DNA of 64,000 nt, taken from positions 1 to 64,000 of the forward strand of contig JACKOP010000002.1 of the NCBI GenBank assembly GCA_024234165.1. Reading direction: 5' to 3'. This DNA is from Pseudomonadales bacterium (GTDB lineage Bacteria; Pseudomonadota; Gammaproteobacteria; Pseudomonadales; UBA5518). Under the pieces are notes generated by a model, which saw only the letters and a list, made by a program, of their open reading frames with translations, was not told where the DNA came from and searched no databases. Both the position numbers and the translations under genes were made by a program. Below are positions 46,495 through 55,479 of the stretch, piece after piece; position 1 is the stretch's first letter, and each line of letters begins with the position of its first letter.

Positions 46495-48059
46495 CGCTGC
46501 TCGCCCTCCAGATCGGCCACGATGGCGTCGATCTGCGTGCGCAGTTCCGCTTGCCTTGTGACGATGCCAGCGATCTGTGCGTTGAGCGCGCGAATGTCTA
46601 CCGCCTCGCGCGTGTCGGCCTGTTCGACGTAGGACGACACCGCGATGTTGTAGCCGTTGGCGGCGATGTCAGCGTTCTCAACCCGCTTGGCAAAGTGCGT
46701 GATGTCCTGGCGGGTAGTGAAGGCGTCCAGCACCTTCTGCTGGTTGGCGTCCGTCAGCTTGTTCTTGTTGCCACTGCGCACGAACTCAGCGGACGCATCG
46801 ATAAACAGCGTGGCGTTGTCGCGCTTGGACTTCTTCAGCACGATGACGCAGGTGGCAATCGTGGTGCCGAAGAAGAGATCGGGCGGCAACTGGATGACGG
46901 TATCGACGTAGTTGTTGTCGATCAGGTACTGGCGGATCTTCTGCTCCGCGCCGCCGCGATAGAGCACGCCGGGGAATTCGACGATGGCCGCCGTGCCGCT
47001 GGTCGCGAGCCACGAGAGGATATGCATCGTGAAGGCGAGGTCGGCCTTGCTCTCGGGCGCGAGCACGCCCGCGGGTGCGAAGCGCGGGTCGTTGATGAGC
47101 AGCGGATTGCTCTTGCCTGCCCAGCGAATCGAATACGGCGGGTTGGAGACGATGGCCTCGAAGGGCTCGTCGTCCCAATGCGCTGGGTCGATGAGCGTGT
47201 CGCCGTGCGCGATGTCGAACTTCTCGTAGTTCACGTCGTGCAGGAACATGTTGATGCGGCACAGGTTGTAGGTGGTCAGGTTGATTTCCTGACCGAAGAA
47301 GCCCTGCCGCACGTTTTCCGACCCCAGCACCTTGGCGAACTTGAGCAACAGCGAGCCGGAGCCGCAGGCCGGGTCGTAGACCTTGTTGACCCCGGTCTTG
47401 CCGCTGACGGCGATGCGCGCCAGCAGTTCGGAGACTTCCTGCGGCGTGTAGAACTCACCGCCGGATTTGCCGGCCGTCGAGGCGTACATCTGCATCAGGT
47501 ATTCGTAGGCGTCGCCGAACAGGTCGATGGTGTTGTCGGTGAAGCTGCCGAGCGGCAGGTCGCCGATGGCGTCGAGCAGTTTGACCAGCTTTTCATTGCG
47601 CTTGGCGACGGTGGGGCCGAGCTTGCTGCTGTTGACGTCGAGATCGTCGAACAGGCCCTTGAGATCGTCTTCGCTGTCGGCGCCGAGCGCCGAGCCTTCG
47701 ATGTCCTTGAACACGCGGCTCAGCGTTTCGTTGAGGTTGGCGTCCTGCCGCGCCTGCTGGCGCACGTTGGCGAACAGATGCGAGGGCAGGATGTAGAAGC
47801 CCTTTTCCTTCACCGTTTCGGTGCGACCCTGTTCGGCGTCGGCGTCGGCGAGCGCGGCGTAGTCGAAGTCCTTCTCTCCGGCGCGATGCGCTTCGTCGTT
47901 CAGATAGGCCGCGAGGTTCTCCGAGATGAAGCGGTAGAAGAGCATGCCGAGCACATAGCTCTTGAAGTCCCAGCCATCCACGGCGCCGCGCAGATCGTTG
48001 GCGATGCGCCAGATGGTCTTGTGCAGTTCCGCCCGTTCGGCTTCCTTGTTGTTGTTCAC
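46491..48059 (-). CDS. hsdM: Type I restriction-modification N6-adenine methyltransferase subunit M
   Basis: 522 residues: N-terminal HsdM helical domain (WRIANDLRGAVDGWDFKSYV), then GGEFYTPQEVSELLARI, SAM motif I VYDPACGSGSLLLKFAKVLG and catalytic motif IV IVSNPPYSI. C-terminal segment TREAVDIRALNAQIAGIVTR for HsdS contact. First gene of the operon; coupled to fic by ATGA. Confidence 0.94.
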   Translation of the reverse strand: MNNNKEAERAELHKTIWRIANDLRGAVDGWDFKSYVLGMLFYRFISENLAAYLNDEAHRAGEKDFDYAALADADAEQGRTETVKEKGFYILPSHLFANVRQQARQDANLNETLSRVFKDIEGSALGADSEDDLKGLFDDLDVNSSKLGPTVAKRNEKLVKLLDAIGDLPLGSFTDNTIDLFGDAYEYLMQMYASTAGKSGGEFYTPQEVSELLARIAVSGKTGVNKVYDPACGSGSLLLKFAKVLGSENVRQGFFGQEINLTTYNLCRINMFLHDVNYEKFDIAHGDTLIDPAHWDDEPFEAIVSNPPYSIRWAGKSNPLLINDPRFAPAGVLAPESKADLAFTMHILSWLATSGTAAIVEFPGVLYRGGAEQKIRQYLIDNNYVDTVIQLPPDLFFGTTIATCVIVLKKSKRDNATLFIDASAEFVRSGNKNKLTDANQQKVLDAFTTRQDITHFAKRVENADIAANGYNIAVSSYVEQADTREAVDIRALNAQIAGIVTRQAELRTQIDAIVADLEGEQR

Positions 48060-48069
48060 GTCCGAACCT

Positions 48070-48162
48070 TCAGTCGATCAGAATCCTGAAACTGGTCGCC
48101 AGCGCCACCGGCTCCACGCCGTGCCCGTCGCGCATGAGCTCGACCAGACCGTAGCCTTCCAT
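48070..48162 (-). CDS. Possible small ORF or gene remnant upstream of hsdM
   Basis: 30 codons, MEGYGLVELMRDGHGVEPVA, then LATSFRILID and TGA, ending 10 bp before the hsdM start. The text looks like the C-terminal end of a longer protein, but no upstream extension is convincing. The rest of the spacer up to the tRNA holds a short direct repeat (GCACTTACGG twice, near 48220 and 48232). Leader peptide or remnant; uncertain. Confidence 0.3.
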   Translation of the reverse strand: MEGYGLVELMRDGHGVEPVALATSFRILID

Positions 48163-48283
48163 GACGCTGGTCGACGCACTGCGCCGGCTCGGCCACCTGC
48201 ACACCTTCTGAGCGAAATGCACTTACGGCTGCACTTACGGTCGCAAAGTCCATTTACCGTCAAGCTGTGACTGCTTGATTCAT

Positions 48284-48360
48284 TGGCGCGCCCGGAGGGA
48301 TTCGAACCCCCGACCAACGGCTTAGAAGGCCGCTGCTCTGTCCAGCTGAGCTACGGGCGC
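48284..48360 (-). tRNA. tRNA-Arg (anticodon TCT)
   Basis: Read on the minus strand it gives a 77-nt cloverleaf with an encoded CCA: acceptor GCGCCCG/CGGGCGC, D-arm GCTC..GAGC, anticodon stem GCGGC/GCCGT with loop CTTCTAA (anticodon TCT), T-arm with GGTTCGAATCC. The restriction island begins directly on its 3' side, a common integration position. Confidence 0.95.
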
Positions 48361-48420
48361 ATGGGGCGCGCAGTATAGGGGCGGCACCGGTCACGGTGCA
48401 TCCCCGGGAAACCGCTGCGT

Positions 48421-49224
48421 TCAGTCCTTGAACACGGGCTTGCGCTTCTCCTTGCGTGCCGTGATCGCTTCCTCGAAGTTGCGCGTGGTCATGCGAACGA
48501 ACAGTTGCGCGTGCCCCTCGTGGTTGATGTGCGACTGCATGCTGCTTGCCTCGAGCCCGGCCCACAACAGTTGCTTGGTCAGCTCGACGCCAAGATGGCT
48601 GAGGCCGATCAGGCGCTCGGCGTACGCGTAGCAACGTTCCAGCAGTTCCTCGCGTGTGCAGCGCTGCCCGACGATACCGATGCGCTCCGCTTCCTCCGAG
48701 TCCACGTCACGTCCGCTCAGCATGATGTCGAACGCCCGTGTGGAACCGATCGCACGCGGCAGCGTGAAGCTGAGCCCCAGTTCCGCCGCAGTCAGCCCGT
48801 TGTTGATTCCCGCAGCCCGGAAGTAGGCCTGCTCGGCAGCGATGCGGATATCGGCCGCCATCGCCAGGCAGAAGCCACCGCCGATCGCTGCACCATTGAT
48901 CGCAGCGATCACCGGTTGGTGCATGTCGCGCATCGTCTTCACGACGTCGTCCATCACCCGTAGGGCGCGGCGCGCGATTCCCGACATCGTCAGCCCGTCG
49001 AAGATCGACAGATAGCCCGGATCGACCAGATCGGCGCCGGAACAGAACGCTTCTCCGGCTCCGGTCAGGATCACCACGCGCACCGAGTTGTCGAAACTCA
49101 ATTCCTCGAGCGCCTCGCGCAGGGGCACCATCACGTCGAAGGCCATCGCGTTCATGCGCTCGGGCCGATCGAGCGTGACCTGTGCAACGGCGTGGCGTGG
49201 GCGGGTTATCTTCACGTAGGACAT
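48421..49224 (-). CDS. Enoyl-CoA hydratase/isomerase family protein
   Basis: 267 residues from the ATG at 49224: VTLDRPERMNAMAFDVMVPL, then GAGEAFCSGADLVDPG, NGAAIGGGFCLAMAADIRIA and AAELGLSFTLPRAIGS. A normal crotonase, probably a hydratase or isomerase. Followed by the tRNA after 60 bp. Confidence 0.85.
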   Translation of the reverse strand: MSYVKITRPRHAVAQVTLDRPERMNAMAFDVMVPLREALEELSFDNSVRVVILTGAGEAFCSGADLVDPGYLSIFDGLTMSGIARRALRVMDDVVKTMRDMHQPVIAAINGAAIGGGFCLAMAADIRIAAEQAYFRAAGINNGLTAAELGLSFTLPRAIGSTRAFDIMLSGRDVDSEEAERIGIVGQRCTREELLERCYAYAERLIGLSHLGVELTKQLLWAGLEASSMQSHINHEGHAQLFVRMTTRNFEEAITARKEKRKPVFKD

Positions 49225-49380
49225 TCGATGTCTCCCTGGCGATCGAGGCCGGATCATAACCGTGCGAGGCCGGAGCCGGAAGGCATTCCCGGCCAGGCGT
49301 TGCCGGAGACTGGTATGCGTCTTTGTGTATCCCGGCCGTGTCTCATATCATCCACGGGCACAATCATCCGGAGCACCCTC

Positions 49381-50655
49381 ATGAGAGACGCGATCTACAA
49401 ACACCGCCGCGTAGGCCCCGCTGCCGCCGAGTTCGATCAGCACTGTGGTCGCGTCAACGATTTCATCGTGATGTCCGAAGGCAACTCCAACGTCTACCTG
49501 ATCGAGACGCCCGCAGGTGGCGTGCTGTTGAACAGCGGCATGGGCTTCGAGGCGCCGGTGCATCGCCACAATCTCGAACGCTTCTCGACGGTTCCGATCC
49601 GCTACCTGGTCACCACCCAGGGGCATGTGGATCACGTAGGCGGAGTCCAGTATTTCCGCGATTTGCACCCGGGGCTGGTCTACATCGCACAGGCCGGCAA
49701 TCCCGAGCACCAGGCGTACGATGCCCGCTTGGCGACGTTTCGCTCAGCGCGCTCGGCGTTTCGCTTCCAGGATGAGTTCGAGCAGGTATTCAAGCGCTAC
49801 GCGGCTGCGGGTTATACCGCCATCAACCCGCAGGATCGCCCGACGCCGGACCTGCTGTTCGACAAGCGTCACGAGTTCAGCCTCGGCGGACTCGATATCG
49901 TGCTGCTCGCCGTGCCCGGGGCCGAAACCAACGATTCGCTGGTCGTGTGGCTGCCGCAGCATCGCATCGTGTTCACCGGCAACCTGTTCGGTTGCCCGTT
50001 CGGTCACTTCCCGAACCTGGTGACGATCCGTGGCGACCGTTACCGCGACGCGCTGACCTGCGCCGCGGCGGCGCAGGCCGTGCTCGACCTGGACGCGCAA
50101 CTCCTGGTGTACGGACATCACGAGCCGGTCGTCGGCGCGGACGTGATCCGCGCGGAGCTGACCGCCTGGCGCGACGCCGTACGTTACGTGCACGACGAAG
50201 TCGTGAAGGGCATGAACGAGGGCAAGGACATCGGCACACTGCAGGAACAGATCCGCCTGCCTGCCGAGTGCGAAGTCGGCCAGGGCTACGGCAAGCTGAG
50301 CTGGAGCATCCGCGCGATCTGGGAGAACTATGCCGGCTGGTTCAAGCACGAATCGACGACCGAACTGTACAGCGTGTCACAGCAGTCCGTGCACGCGGAT
50401 CTGGTCGAGCTTGCCGGGGCTGCGTCTCTGGTGGCACGTGCCGAGAGCAAGCTCGCTGCAGGAAAGCCCGAAGAAGCCATGCACCTGCTCGACATCGTGC
50501 TGAATGCGGAGCCGGGCAATGCGTCCGCGCGTGCGTTGATGCTGCGCATTCATCGCGAGTTGCTGACGGATGCACAGACGTTCTGTACGACCGGCAATTT
50601 CTGGCTGGTCGGCTGGTTGCAGCAGCGCATCAAGCGATTGGAAGCGTCGGCGTGA
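49381..50655 (+). CDS. Metallo-beta-lactamase fold hydrolase, alkyl sulfatase-like
   Basis: 424 residues from the ATG at 49381: FIVMSEGNSNVYLIETPAGG, then YLVTTQGHVDHVGGVQYF, FTGNLFGCPFGHFPNL and LLVYGHHEPVVG. The C-terminal half, TTELYSVSQQSVHADLVELA, then GKPEEAMHLLDIVLNAEPGN, resembles the dimerisation part of BDS1/SdsA1-type alkyl sulfatases. The usual HxHxDH reads QGHVDH, so the first zinc-binding His is missing. The stop falls in a degenerate REP copy. Confidence 0.8.
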   Translation: MRDAIYKHRRVGPAAAEFDQHCGRVNDFIVMSEGNSNVYLIETPAGGVLLNSGMGFEAPVHRHNLERFSTVPIRYLVTTQGHVDHVGGVQYFRDLHPGLVYIAQAGNPEHQAYDARLATFRSARSAFRFQDEFEQVFKRYAAAGYTAINPQDRPTPDLLFDKRHEFSLGGLDIVLLAVPGAETNDSLVVWLPQHRIVFTGNLFGCPFGHFPNLVTIRGDRYRDALTCAAAAQAVLDLDAQLLVYGHHEPVVGADVIRAELTAWRDAVRYVHDEVVKGMNEGKDIGTLQEQIRLPAECEVGQGYGKLSWSIRAIWENYAGWFKHESTTELYSVSQQSVHADLVELAGAASLVARAESKLAAGKPEEAMHLLDIVLNAEPGNASARALMLRIHRELLTDAQTFCTTGNFWLVGWLQQRIKRLEASA

Positions 50656-50897
50656 ATTCGTCGGCATGAATGCCGACCTACGCCCACCGATCCCGTCGGC
50701 ATGAATGCCGACCCACATCCTTCCATTCCGTCGGCATGAATGCCGAGCGACGTGGGTCGGGTTTCAACCCGACGGGTGCCGGCGCGAATCGTCGGCATGA
50801 ATTCGTCGGCATGAATGCCGACCCACGTCCTTCCATTCCGTCGGCATGAATGCCGACCTACGTCCTTCCATTCCGTCGGCATGAATGCCGACCTGCG
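50648..50897. repeat. REP family A cluster 6
   Basis: About seven GTCGGCATGAATGCCGAC copies plus GTCGGGTTTCAACCCGAC at about 50757-50774, and two partial GTCGGCATGAATTC forms. A short spacer (CCACGTCCTTCCATTC) repeats between copies. It lies between convergent genes and enters the coding region of the Nudix gene. Confidence 0.93.
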
Positions 50898-51447
50898 GGC
50901 GGAGCAGGCTCCAGTCTTCGCGAAGCAGGGTCTGGCGATAGATCGGAAACACGCCGCAGCGCCGGTCTTCAAAAAAGCGCCGCAGGGTCAGGCCGATCAC
51001 CGGGAATGCGAGTTCGGTCCAGGGGATCGCGTCCTCGCTGAACAGCGCGACATCGAGACTCTCGTGACCGGGAGTGAATTCCGGCGTACCGAGTCGTGCG
51101 AGATAGAACATGTAGACCTGCGAGATATGCGGGAGGTCGAAGATCGTATAGAGCGTTTCGTCCTCGACGCGGGCGTGTGCTTCCTCCCAGGTTTCGCGTC
51201 GTGCGCCTTCAAGCGTGCTTTCGCCGATCTCCATGAAGCCGGCCGGCAACGTCCAGTAGTCGCGCCGCGGCTGGATCGCGCGCCGGCACAGCAGCACTTG
51301 CGAACCATGCACCGGCAGACAGCCGACGACGATACGCGGATTGCGGTAATGCACGGTGGCGCAGCGATCGCAGACATAGCGCTCGCGATCGTCACCCGGC
51401 GGGGTGCGCAGTGAAACCGGACCGCCACACTCGCTGCAGTACTTCAT
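50764..51447 (-). CDS. Nudix hydrolase with N-terminal zinc ribbon and repeat-derived tail
   Basis: 227 residues. MKYCSECGGPV and YVCDRCATVHY form a four-Cys zinc ribbon. The Nudix box is GFMEIGESTLEGARRETWEE (about 71-90), with AHA after it in place of the usual xGU. Members cleave nucleoside diphosphate derivatives such as ADP-ribose or NADH. The natural end appears to be near LREDWSLLRPQ; about 41 more residues (VGIHADGMEGRRSAFMPTEW and onward) are translated REP sequence, ending SG and TGA inside a palindrome. Confidence 0.85.
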   Translation of the reverse strand: MKYCSECGGPVSLRTPPGDDRERYVCDRCATVHYRNPRIVVGCLPVHGSQVLLCRRAIQPRRDYWTLPAGFMEIGESTLEGARRETWEEAHARVEDETLYTIFDLPHISQVYMFYLARLGTPEFTPGHESLDVALFSEDAIPWTELAFPVIGLTLRRFFEDRRCGVFPIYRQTLLREDWSLLRPQVGIHADGMEGRRSAFMPTEWKDVGRHSCRRIHADDSRRHPSG

Positions 51448-51453
51448 CGTCGT

Positions 51454-51930
51454 TCAACCGAGTGCATGGTACGCCCCCGCATAGAACAGCAACGGCTTGC
51501 CGGAAGACGCAACGTCGAGCTTGCGCACGCGCCCGACCAGGATCGTGTGATCGCCGCCATCGTGACGCGCTTCGATGTCGCACTGCAACCTTGCGAGCGC
51601 ATCGGGCAACAGCGGCAGCCCGTCGTGGCCTGCCACGTACTCCCCGGCATGCAGCAGGTGCGCGCCGCGGCGTGCGAAACGCTCGGCGCGCGGGCGCTGC
51701 TCCTGCGTCAGGACGTTCACGCAGTAGCTGCGTGCGGCGCGGAACGCCTCGGTACTGAGCGAGTCCTTCTGCAGGCTCCACAGCACCAGCGGTGGTGTCA
51801 GCGACAGCGAGGCGAAGGAATTCACCGTGAGGCCGAACGGCGGATGCCCCGGCGGATTTGCGGTGATCACGCAGACACCGGTAGCAAAACGCCCCAGCGC
51901 CTCGCGAAACTGTACGCTGTCGAATCCCAT
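51454..51930 (-). CDS. Flavin reductase family protein
   Basis: 158 residues from the ATG at 51930: FREALGRFATGVCVITANPP, then PFGLTVNSFASLSLTPPLVL, SYCVNVLTQEQRPRAERFAR and HTILVGRVRKLDV. A flavin reductase domain (HpaC-like) that supplies reduced FMN/FAD to a monooxygenase. No two-component partner is adjacent, but luciferase-like genes exist at 18-22 kb. Confidence 0.85.
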   Translation of the reverse strand: MGFDSVQFREALGRFATGVCVITANPPGHPPFGLTVNSFASLSLTPPLVLWSLQKDSLSTEAFRAARSYCVNVLTQEQRPRAERFARRGAHLLHAGEYVAGHDGLPLLPDALARLQCDIEARHDGGDHTILVGRVRKLDVASSGKPLLFYAGAYHALG

Positions 51931-51949
51931 CGTCACGCTCGCAGCACGC

Positions 51950-52420
51950 TCATGCACTCCAGCGCGCCGCCGACTCCGTGTCGCTGTCGCGACTCTCGAC
52001 CCAGTGCGATGCCGTTGCAGCGGTTTCCTTTTTCCAGATCGGTGCGCGCGTCTTCAGGTAGTCCATGATGAACTCGCAGGCGGCAAACGCATCGCCACGA
52101 TGCGCGCTGGCGACCCCGACCAGCACGATCTGGTCTGCAGGTACGAGGCGCCCGACGCGATGGATCACGCGTACGGCTCCAATCCGCCAGCGGGTGCGTG
52201 CCTCGACGACGATCGCGGCGATACTTGCCTCGGTCATGCCGGGATAGTGCTCGAGTTCCAGCGACTGCAGATCACCGCAGGCGCCGTGCTCGCGCACCAG
52301 ACCACTGAACAGCACGCAGGCGCCGTTGTGGCCACCCGCACCGCGCAGGCGCCGGTACTCCTCGTCCACGCTGAAGTCCGCTTCGCGGATCTCCACTTCG
52401 GGAGTCACGTCACTCGTCAT
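51950..52420 (-). CDS. moaE: Molybdopterin synthase catalytic subunit MoaE
   Basis: 156 residues: NGACVLFSGLVREHGACGDL, then LELEHYPGMTEASIAAIVVE, HRVGRLVPADQIVLVGVASA, HRGDAFAACEFIMDYLKTRA and PIWKKE. Holds the conserved Lys residues for dithiolene formation with MoaD. In a moaC-moaD-moaE operon. Confidence 0.94.
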   Translation of the reverse strand: MTSDVTPEVEIREADFSVDEEYRRLRGAGGHNGACVLFSGLVREHGACGDLQSLELEHYPGMTEASIAAIVVEARTRWRIGAVRVIHRVGRLVPADQIVLVGVASAHRGDAFAACEFIMDYLKTRAPIWKKETAATASHWVESRDSDTESAARWSA

Positions 52421-52421
52421 C

Positions 52422-52673
52422 TCAACCTCCGGTCACCGGCGGGTAGAACGCCACCTCGTCACCGTCGCGTAGCGCATGGTCGCGTGCCACGACCTCATGG
52501 TTCACCGCCACCAGCGTGCGCGGGGCGAGCAGCACGTCGGTCGCACCGGGAATCTCGCGCTCCAGCCGCTGCACCAGTTCCGTGATCCCGGCACAGGAAT
52601 CGTCCCAGGCGATTTCGATCGCAGACCGTCCGACCCGCTCACGGATCGCAGCGAAAAACCGCACCGTCAGCAT
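52422..52673 (-). CDS. moaD: Molybdopterin synthase sulfur carrier subunit MoaD
   Basis: 83 residues, ubiquitin-like: MLTVRFFAAIRERVGRSAIE, ending VAFYPPVTGG with the required C-terminal Gly-Gly for thiocarboxylate. Start at 52673 overlaps the end of moaC by 7 bp; longer frames are shadows. Confidence 0.93.
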   Translation of the reverse strand: MLTVRFFAAIRERVGRSAIEIAWDDSCAGITELVQRLEREIPGATDVLLAPRTLVAVNHEVVARDHALRDGDEVAFYPPVTGG

Positions 52674-53176
52674 GTTCCCTCCTCCGCACGCCAGTGCCCC
52701 GATCGGCCACCGCTTTTCTCCAGCACACGCACGCCGTCGATCACCATGCCACGGTCGACCGCCTTGCACATGTCGTAGACGGTCAGCGCGGCGACCGACG
52801 CGGCGCAGAGTGCTTCCATCTCCACGCCAGTGCGCCCCTGCACGCGGCACTCGGTTCGGATCCGTACCGCCTGGCGCTCCGGAACGCAGGCAAGCTGCAC
52901 CTCGACGGCATCCAGCCCGAGCGGGTGGCAGAGCGGAATCAGATCGGCACAACGCTTGGCAGCCTGGATGCCCGCGATGCGCGCGACCGCAAACACATCC
53001 CCCTTCGCGTGCCCGCCGTGCGCAATCAGATCGAGCGTTGCCGACTGCATGCGCACCCACGCCTCGGCAATCGCAACGCGAGCACTCACGGCCTTGGCGC
53101 CGACATCGACCATGTGCGCCTCACCGGAGGCGTTGAGATGGGTCAGCCCCGATTGCTGTTCGCTCACCTTCACCAT
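52667..53176 (-). CDS. moaC: Cyclic pyranopterin monophosphate synthase MoaC
   Basis: 169 residues from the ATG at 53176 with GAGGAA upstream: LTHLNASGEAHMVDVGAKAV, then GDVFAVARIAGIQAAKRCAD, LIPLCHPLGLDAVEV, GVEMEALCAASVAALTVYDM and CKAVDRGM. Complete and conserved. moaA and moaB are not in the window. Confidence 0.94.
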   Translation of the reverse strand: MVKVSEQQSGLTHLNASGEAHMVDVGAKAVSARVAIAEAWVRMQSATLDLIAHGGHAKGDVFAVARIAGIQAAKRCADLIPLCHPLGLDAVEVQLACVPERQAVRIRTECRVQGRTGVEMEALCAASVAALTVYDMCKAVDRGMVIDGVRVLEKSGGRSGHWRAEEGTC

Positions 53177-53265
53177 TTCCTCGTACCATGGCGGCACCGA
53201 TGCTGGCCGCCAACCTGGCCGCACACTACCATAGCCGCGACACCCCGTGGAGTTGGCGCGAATCG

Positions 53266-54339
53266 ATGCATGCCCGATCCCTGCTGCTGATCGTCATGAT
53301 GCTTGCCGGCTGCAACGAACACACGCCGCCGGTGAACGGCTGCGTGCCGGTTGGCGACATGCAGCCGACCTGTGGGTTCACGCGTCCCGAAGACATGGTG
53401 CTGCTGCCCGACGGACGTACGCTGCTGATCAGCCAGACCGGCAGCCTGGGCGGGGAAGTAGCGGGCTCCTTCGCGCTGTTCGACACCGTGAACGAAACGA
53501 TCACGCGCCTGCCGGCGCCCGCGCTCGCTGACGGCCCGCTGTGGGGTGATCGCGCCTGCGACCAGGCACCCGGCGCCGCGTTCTCGCCGCACGGGATCGA
53601 TCTCGCGCGCCGCGCCGACGGACATTGGCAGGTACTCGCGGTCAATCACGGCGGGCGCGAGAGCGTCGAGTTCTTCCAGTTGGTCGACGCCAGCGAAGGC
53701 TGGCGTCTTGCATGGCGCGGTTGTGCGATCCCTGATCCGGACAGCATGCTGAATGATGTGGCTGCACTGCCCGACGGCGGCTTCGTGGTGACCCATATGT
53801 ATTCACGCCACAGTCCGCACATGGGACTGCTGAATCTCGCGCTGGTCGAGGGTGTGCTCGGCTTCGACACCGGTCACGTGCTGCACTGGGACGGACAGCA
53901 TTTCACCGCACTCGCCGGTACTGCGATGGCGTATCCGAACGGCATCCAGGTGGCGCGTGACGGCAGCGCGCTGTTCGTGAACGCGTATCTGACCGGCGAA
54001 GTGCGCAAGATCGCGTACCCGGACGGACGGCTGCTGGGGAAGGTCGCGGTGCAACGCCCCGACAACAGCCAGTGGGACGCCACCGGTCGCTTGCTGGTGG
54101 CCTCGCACGGTGGCGCCCCGCTCGAAGTCCTGGACTGTCTGGCGATCACCGAAGGCGCGTGCGGACTGCCGTTTGCGATCGTCGCCGTGGACCCGCAGAC
54201 ACTGGAACGCCATACCGTGCTGAAACACCGCGGCCCACCCATGGGCGCAGCCACGGTTGCGCAACAGGTCGACGGCTACCTCTATCTGGGTTCGTTTGCA
54301 GGTGACCGCATCGTGCGTGTACCGCTGCCAGCACCATAG
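53266..54339 (+). CDS. Lipoprotein, beta-propeller (SMP-30/gluconolactonase-like)
   Basis: 357 residues from the ATG at 53266: MHARSLLLIVMMLAGC, a lipoprotein signal with lipobox LAGC. The body has repeated strand blocks: FTRPEDMVLLPDGRTLLISQ, then FSPHGIDLARRADG, LNDVAALPDGGFVVTHMYS, AYPNGIQVARDGSALFVNAY and GYLYLGSFAGDRIVRV, as in arylesterase or SMP-30-type six-bladed propellers. Periplasmic or outer-membrane anchored. Substrate unknown. Confidence 0.78.
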   Translation: MHARSLLLIVMMLAGCNEHTPPVNGCVPVGDMQPTCGFTRPEDMVLLPDGRTLLISQTGSLGGEVAGSFALFDTVNETITRLPAPALADGPLWGDRACDQAPGAAFSPHGIDLARRADGHWQVLAVNHGGRESVEFFQLVDASEGWRLAWRGCAIPDPDSMLNDVAALPDGGFVVTHMYSRHSPHMGLLNLALVEGVLGFDTGHVLHWDGQHFTALAGTAMAYPNGIQVARDGSALFVNAYLTGEVRKIAYPDGRLLGKVAVQRPDNSQWDATGRLLVASHGGAPLEVLDCLAITEGACGLPFAIVAVDPQTLERHTVLKHRGPPMGAATVAQQVDGYLYLGSFAGDRIVRVPLPAP

Positions 54340-54357
54340 CCCGCACGCTGCTTGTAT

Positions 54358-55479
54358 CTAGATCGGATCACCGTCGATTGCCAGCACGGGCCCCTCGTCA
54401 CGCTCACGGGGAACGAATCCCGCGCGTGCCGCAACCGTCGCGTCCAGCGTGCGATAGCGGTAAAGGCCCTCGGCATCGAGTTCGCGCGCAATCCGGCCGC
54501 GTGCAAGCAAGGTGTGCAGGTGCGCGATGCACTCGCCGAGTGCGAGACCGGTCTGCTCGGTGTCGAGCGGGCGCCGGAACAGTGCCGGCAGCAGCTCCAG
54601 TGCCGTCTGCGGAGTGACGCACGCTTCTTCCAGCGCCGCGAAATGGTTCTCGTGGTGAGCGATCAAGCGCCGCAAGCGACGATGCAGCCCGCGAAACGGC
54701 GTGTTGTGCGCCGGCAGCACCAGCACGTCATCCGGAAGACCCAGGAACCGTTGTGTCGTCTCCAGGAAATCCTCGAGCGGGTTGCCCTCGGGTTCTATCG
54801 CCAGCACGCTCACGTTCGGCGTGATGTGCGGGATCACCTGATCTCCCGCGAGCAACAGCGCGCGCTCGCGATTCAGCAGACACAGGTGTTCCGGCGAATG
54901 TCCCCGCCCGATCACGACCTCCCAGCGCGAACTGCCGATCTCGAAGGTATCGCCTGCACGCACACAGTGGAAAGCGCGCGGCAGTGGCTCGACCAGGCCG
55001 CCGAAGCTGCGCGTACGTTTGCGGAACCGTTCGAGGAAGTCGTCGGGTACTCCAGCGCGGCGGTAATACTCCTCCGCCTCCCACAGCGGCCCGTCGCCGC
55101 TGCCGCGGGAAAACGCCAGCGCCATGTAATACTCGCCGTGCGTCATCCACAGCGGCGCCCGCCAGCGCGTGCTGAACCACCCCGCCATGCCCACATGGTC
55201 GGGATGGCTGTGCGAGCAGATGATCCCGATCACCGGCTTGCCGCCGAAGTGTTCGGCGCTCACACGCTCCCAGATCTCGCGTGTCGCATCGAGCCGCAAG
55301 CCGGTGTCGAAGATCCACCAGCCAGCGGCGTCCTCGAGCGCATACAGGTTGATGTGATCGAGCGCCATCGGCATGGCCGTGCGCACCCACAGCACGCCCG
55401 GCTGGATCGTGGTCACCGTGCCCGGTTCCTGTTTCACCCCCCAGGGATACTCGAGCGATTCCTTGTTGCTGTCGTTCAC
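54358..55479 (-). CDS. MBL fold metallo-hydrolase
   Basis: 373 residues from GTG at 55479: WWIFDTGLRLDATREIWERV, metal motif IICSHSHPDHVGMAGWF, VVIGRGHSPEHLCLLNRERA, LLLAGDQVIPHITPNVSV and VLVLPAHNTPFRGLHRRL. All zinc ligands are present. A C-terminal winged-helix-like segment follows, as in lactonase-like or LACTB2-like members. The start overlaps the stop of the molybdenum enzyme gene (GTGA). Confidence 0.83.
   Translation of the reverse strand: MNDSNKESLEYPWGVKQEPGTVTTIQPGVLWVRTAMPMALDHINLYALEDAAGWWIFDTGLRLDATREIWERVSAEHFGGKPVIGIICSHSHPDHVGMAGWFSTRWRAPLWMTHGEYYMALAFSRGSGDGPLWEAEEYYRRAGVPDDFLERFRKRTRSFGGLVEPLPRAFHCVRAGDTFEIGSSRWEVVIGRGHSPEHLCLLNRERALLLAGDQVIPHITPNVSVLAIEPEGNPLEDFLETTQRFLGLPDDVLVLPAHNTPFRGLHRRLRRLIAHHENHFAALEEACVTPQTALELLPALFRRPLDTEQTGLALGECIAHLHTLLARGRIARELDAEGLYRYRTLDATVAARAGFVPRERDEGPVLAIDGDPI

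Noticed and set aside
46551..48089. 512-codon plus-strand frame opposite hsdM
   Set aside because: Antisense shadow of HsdM.
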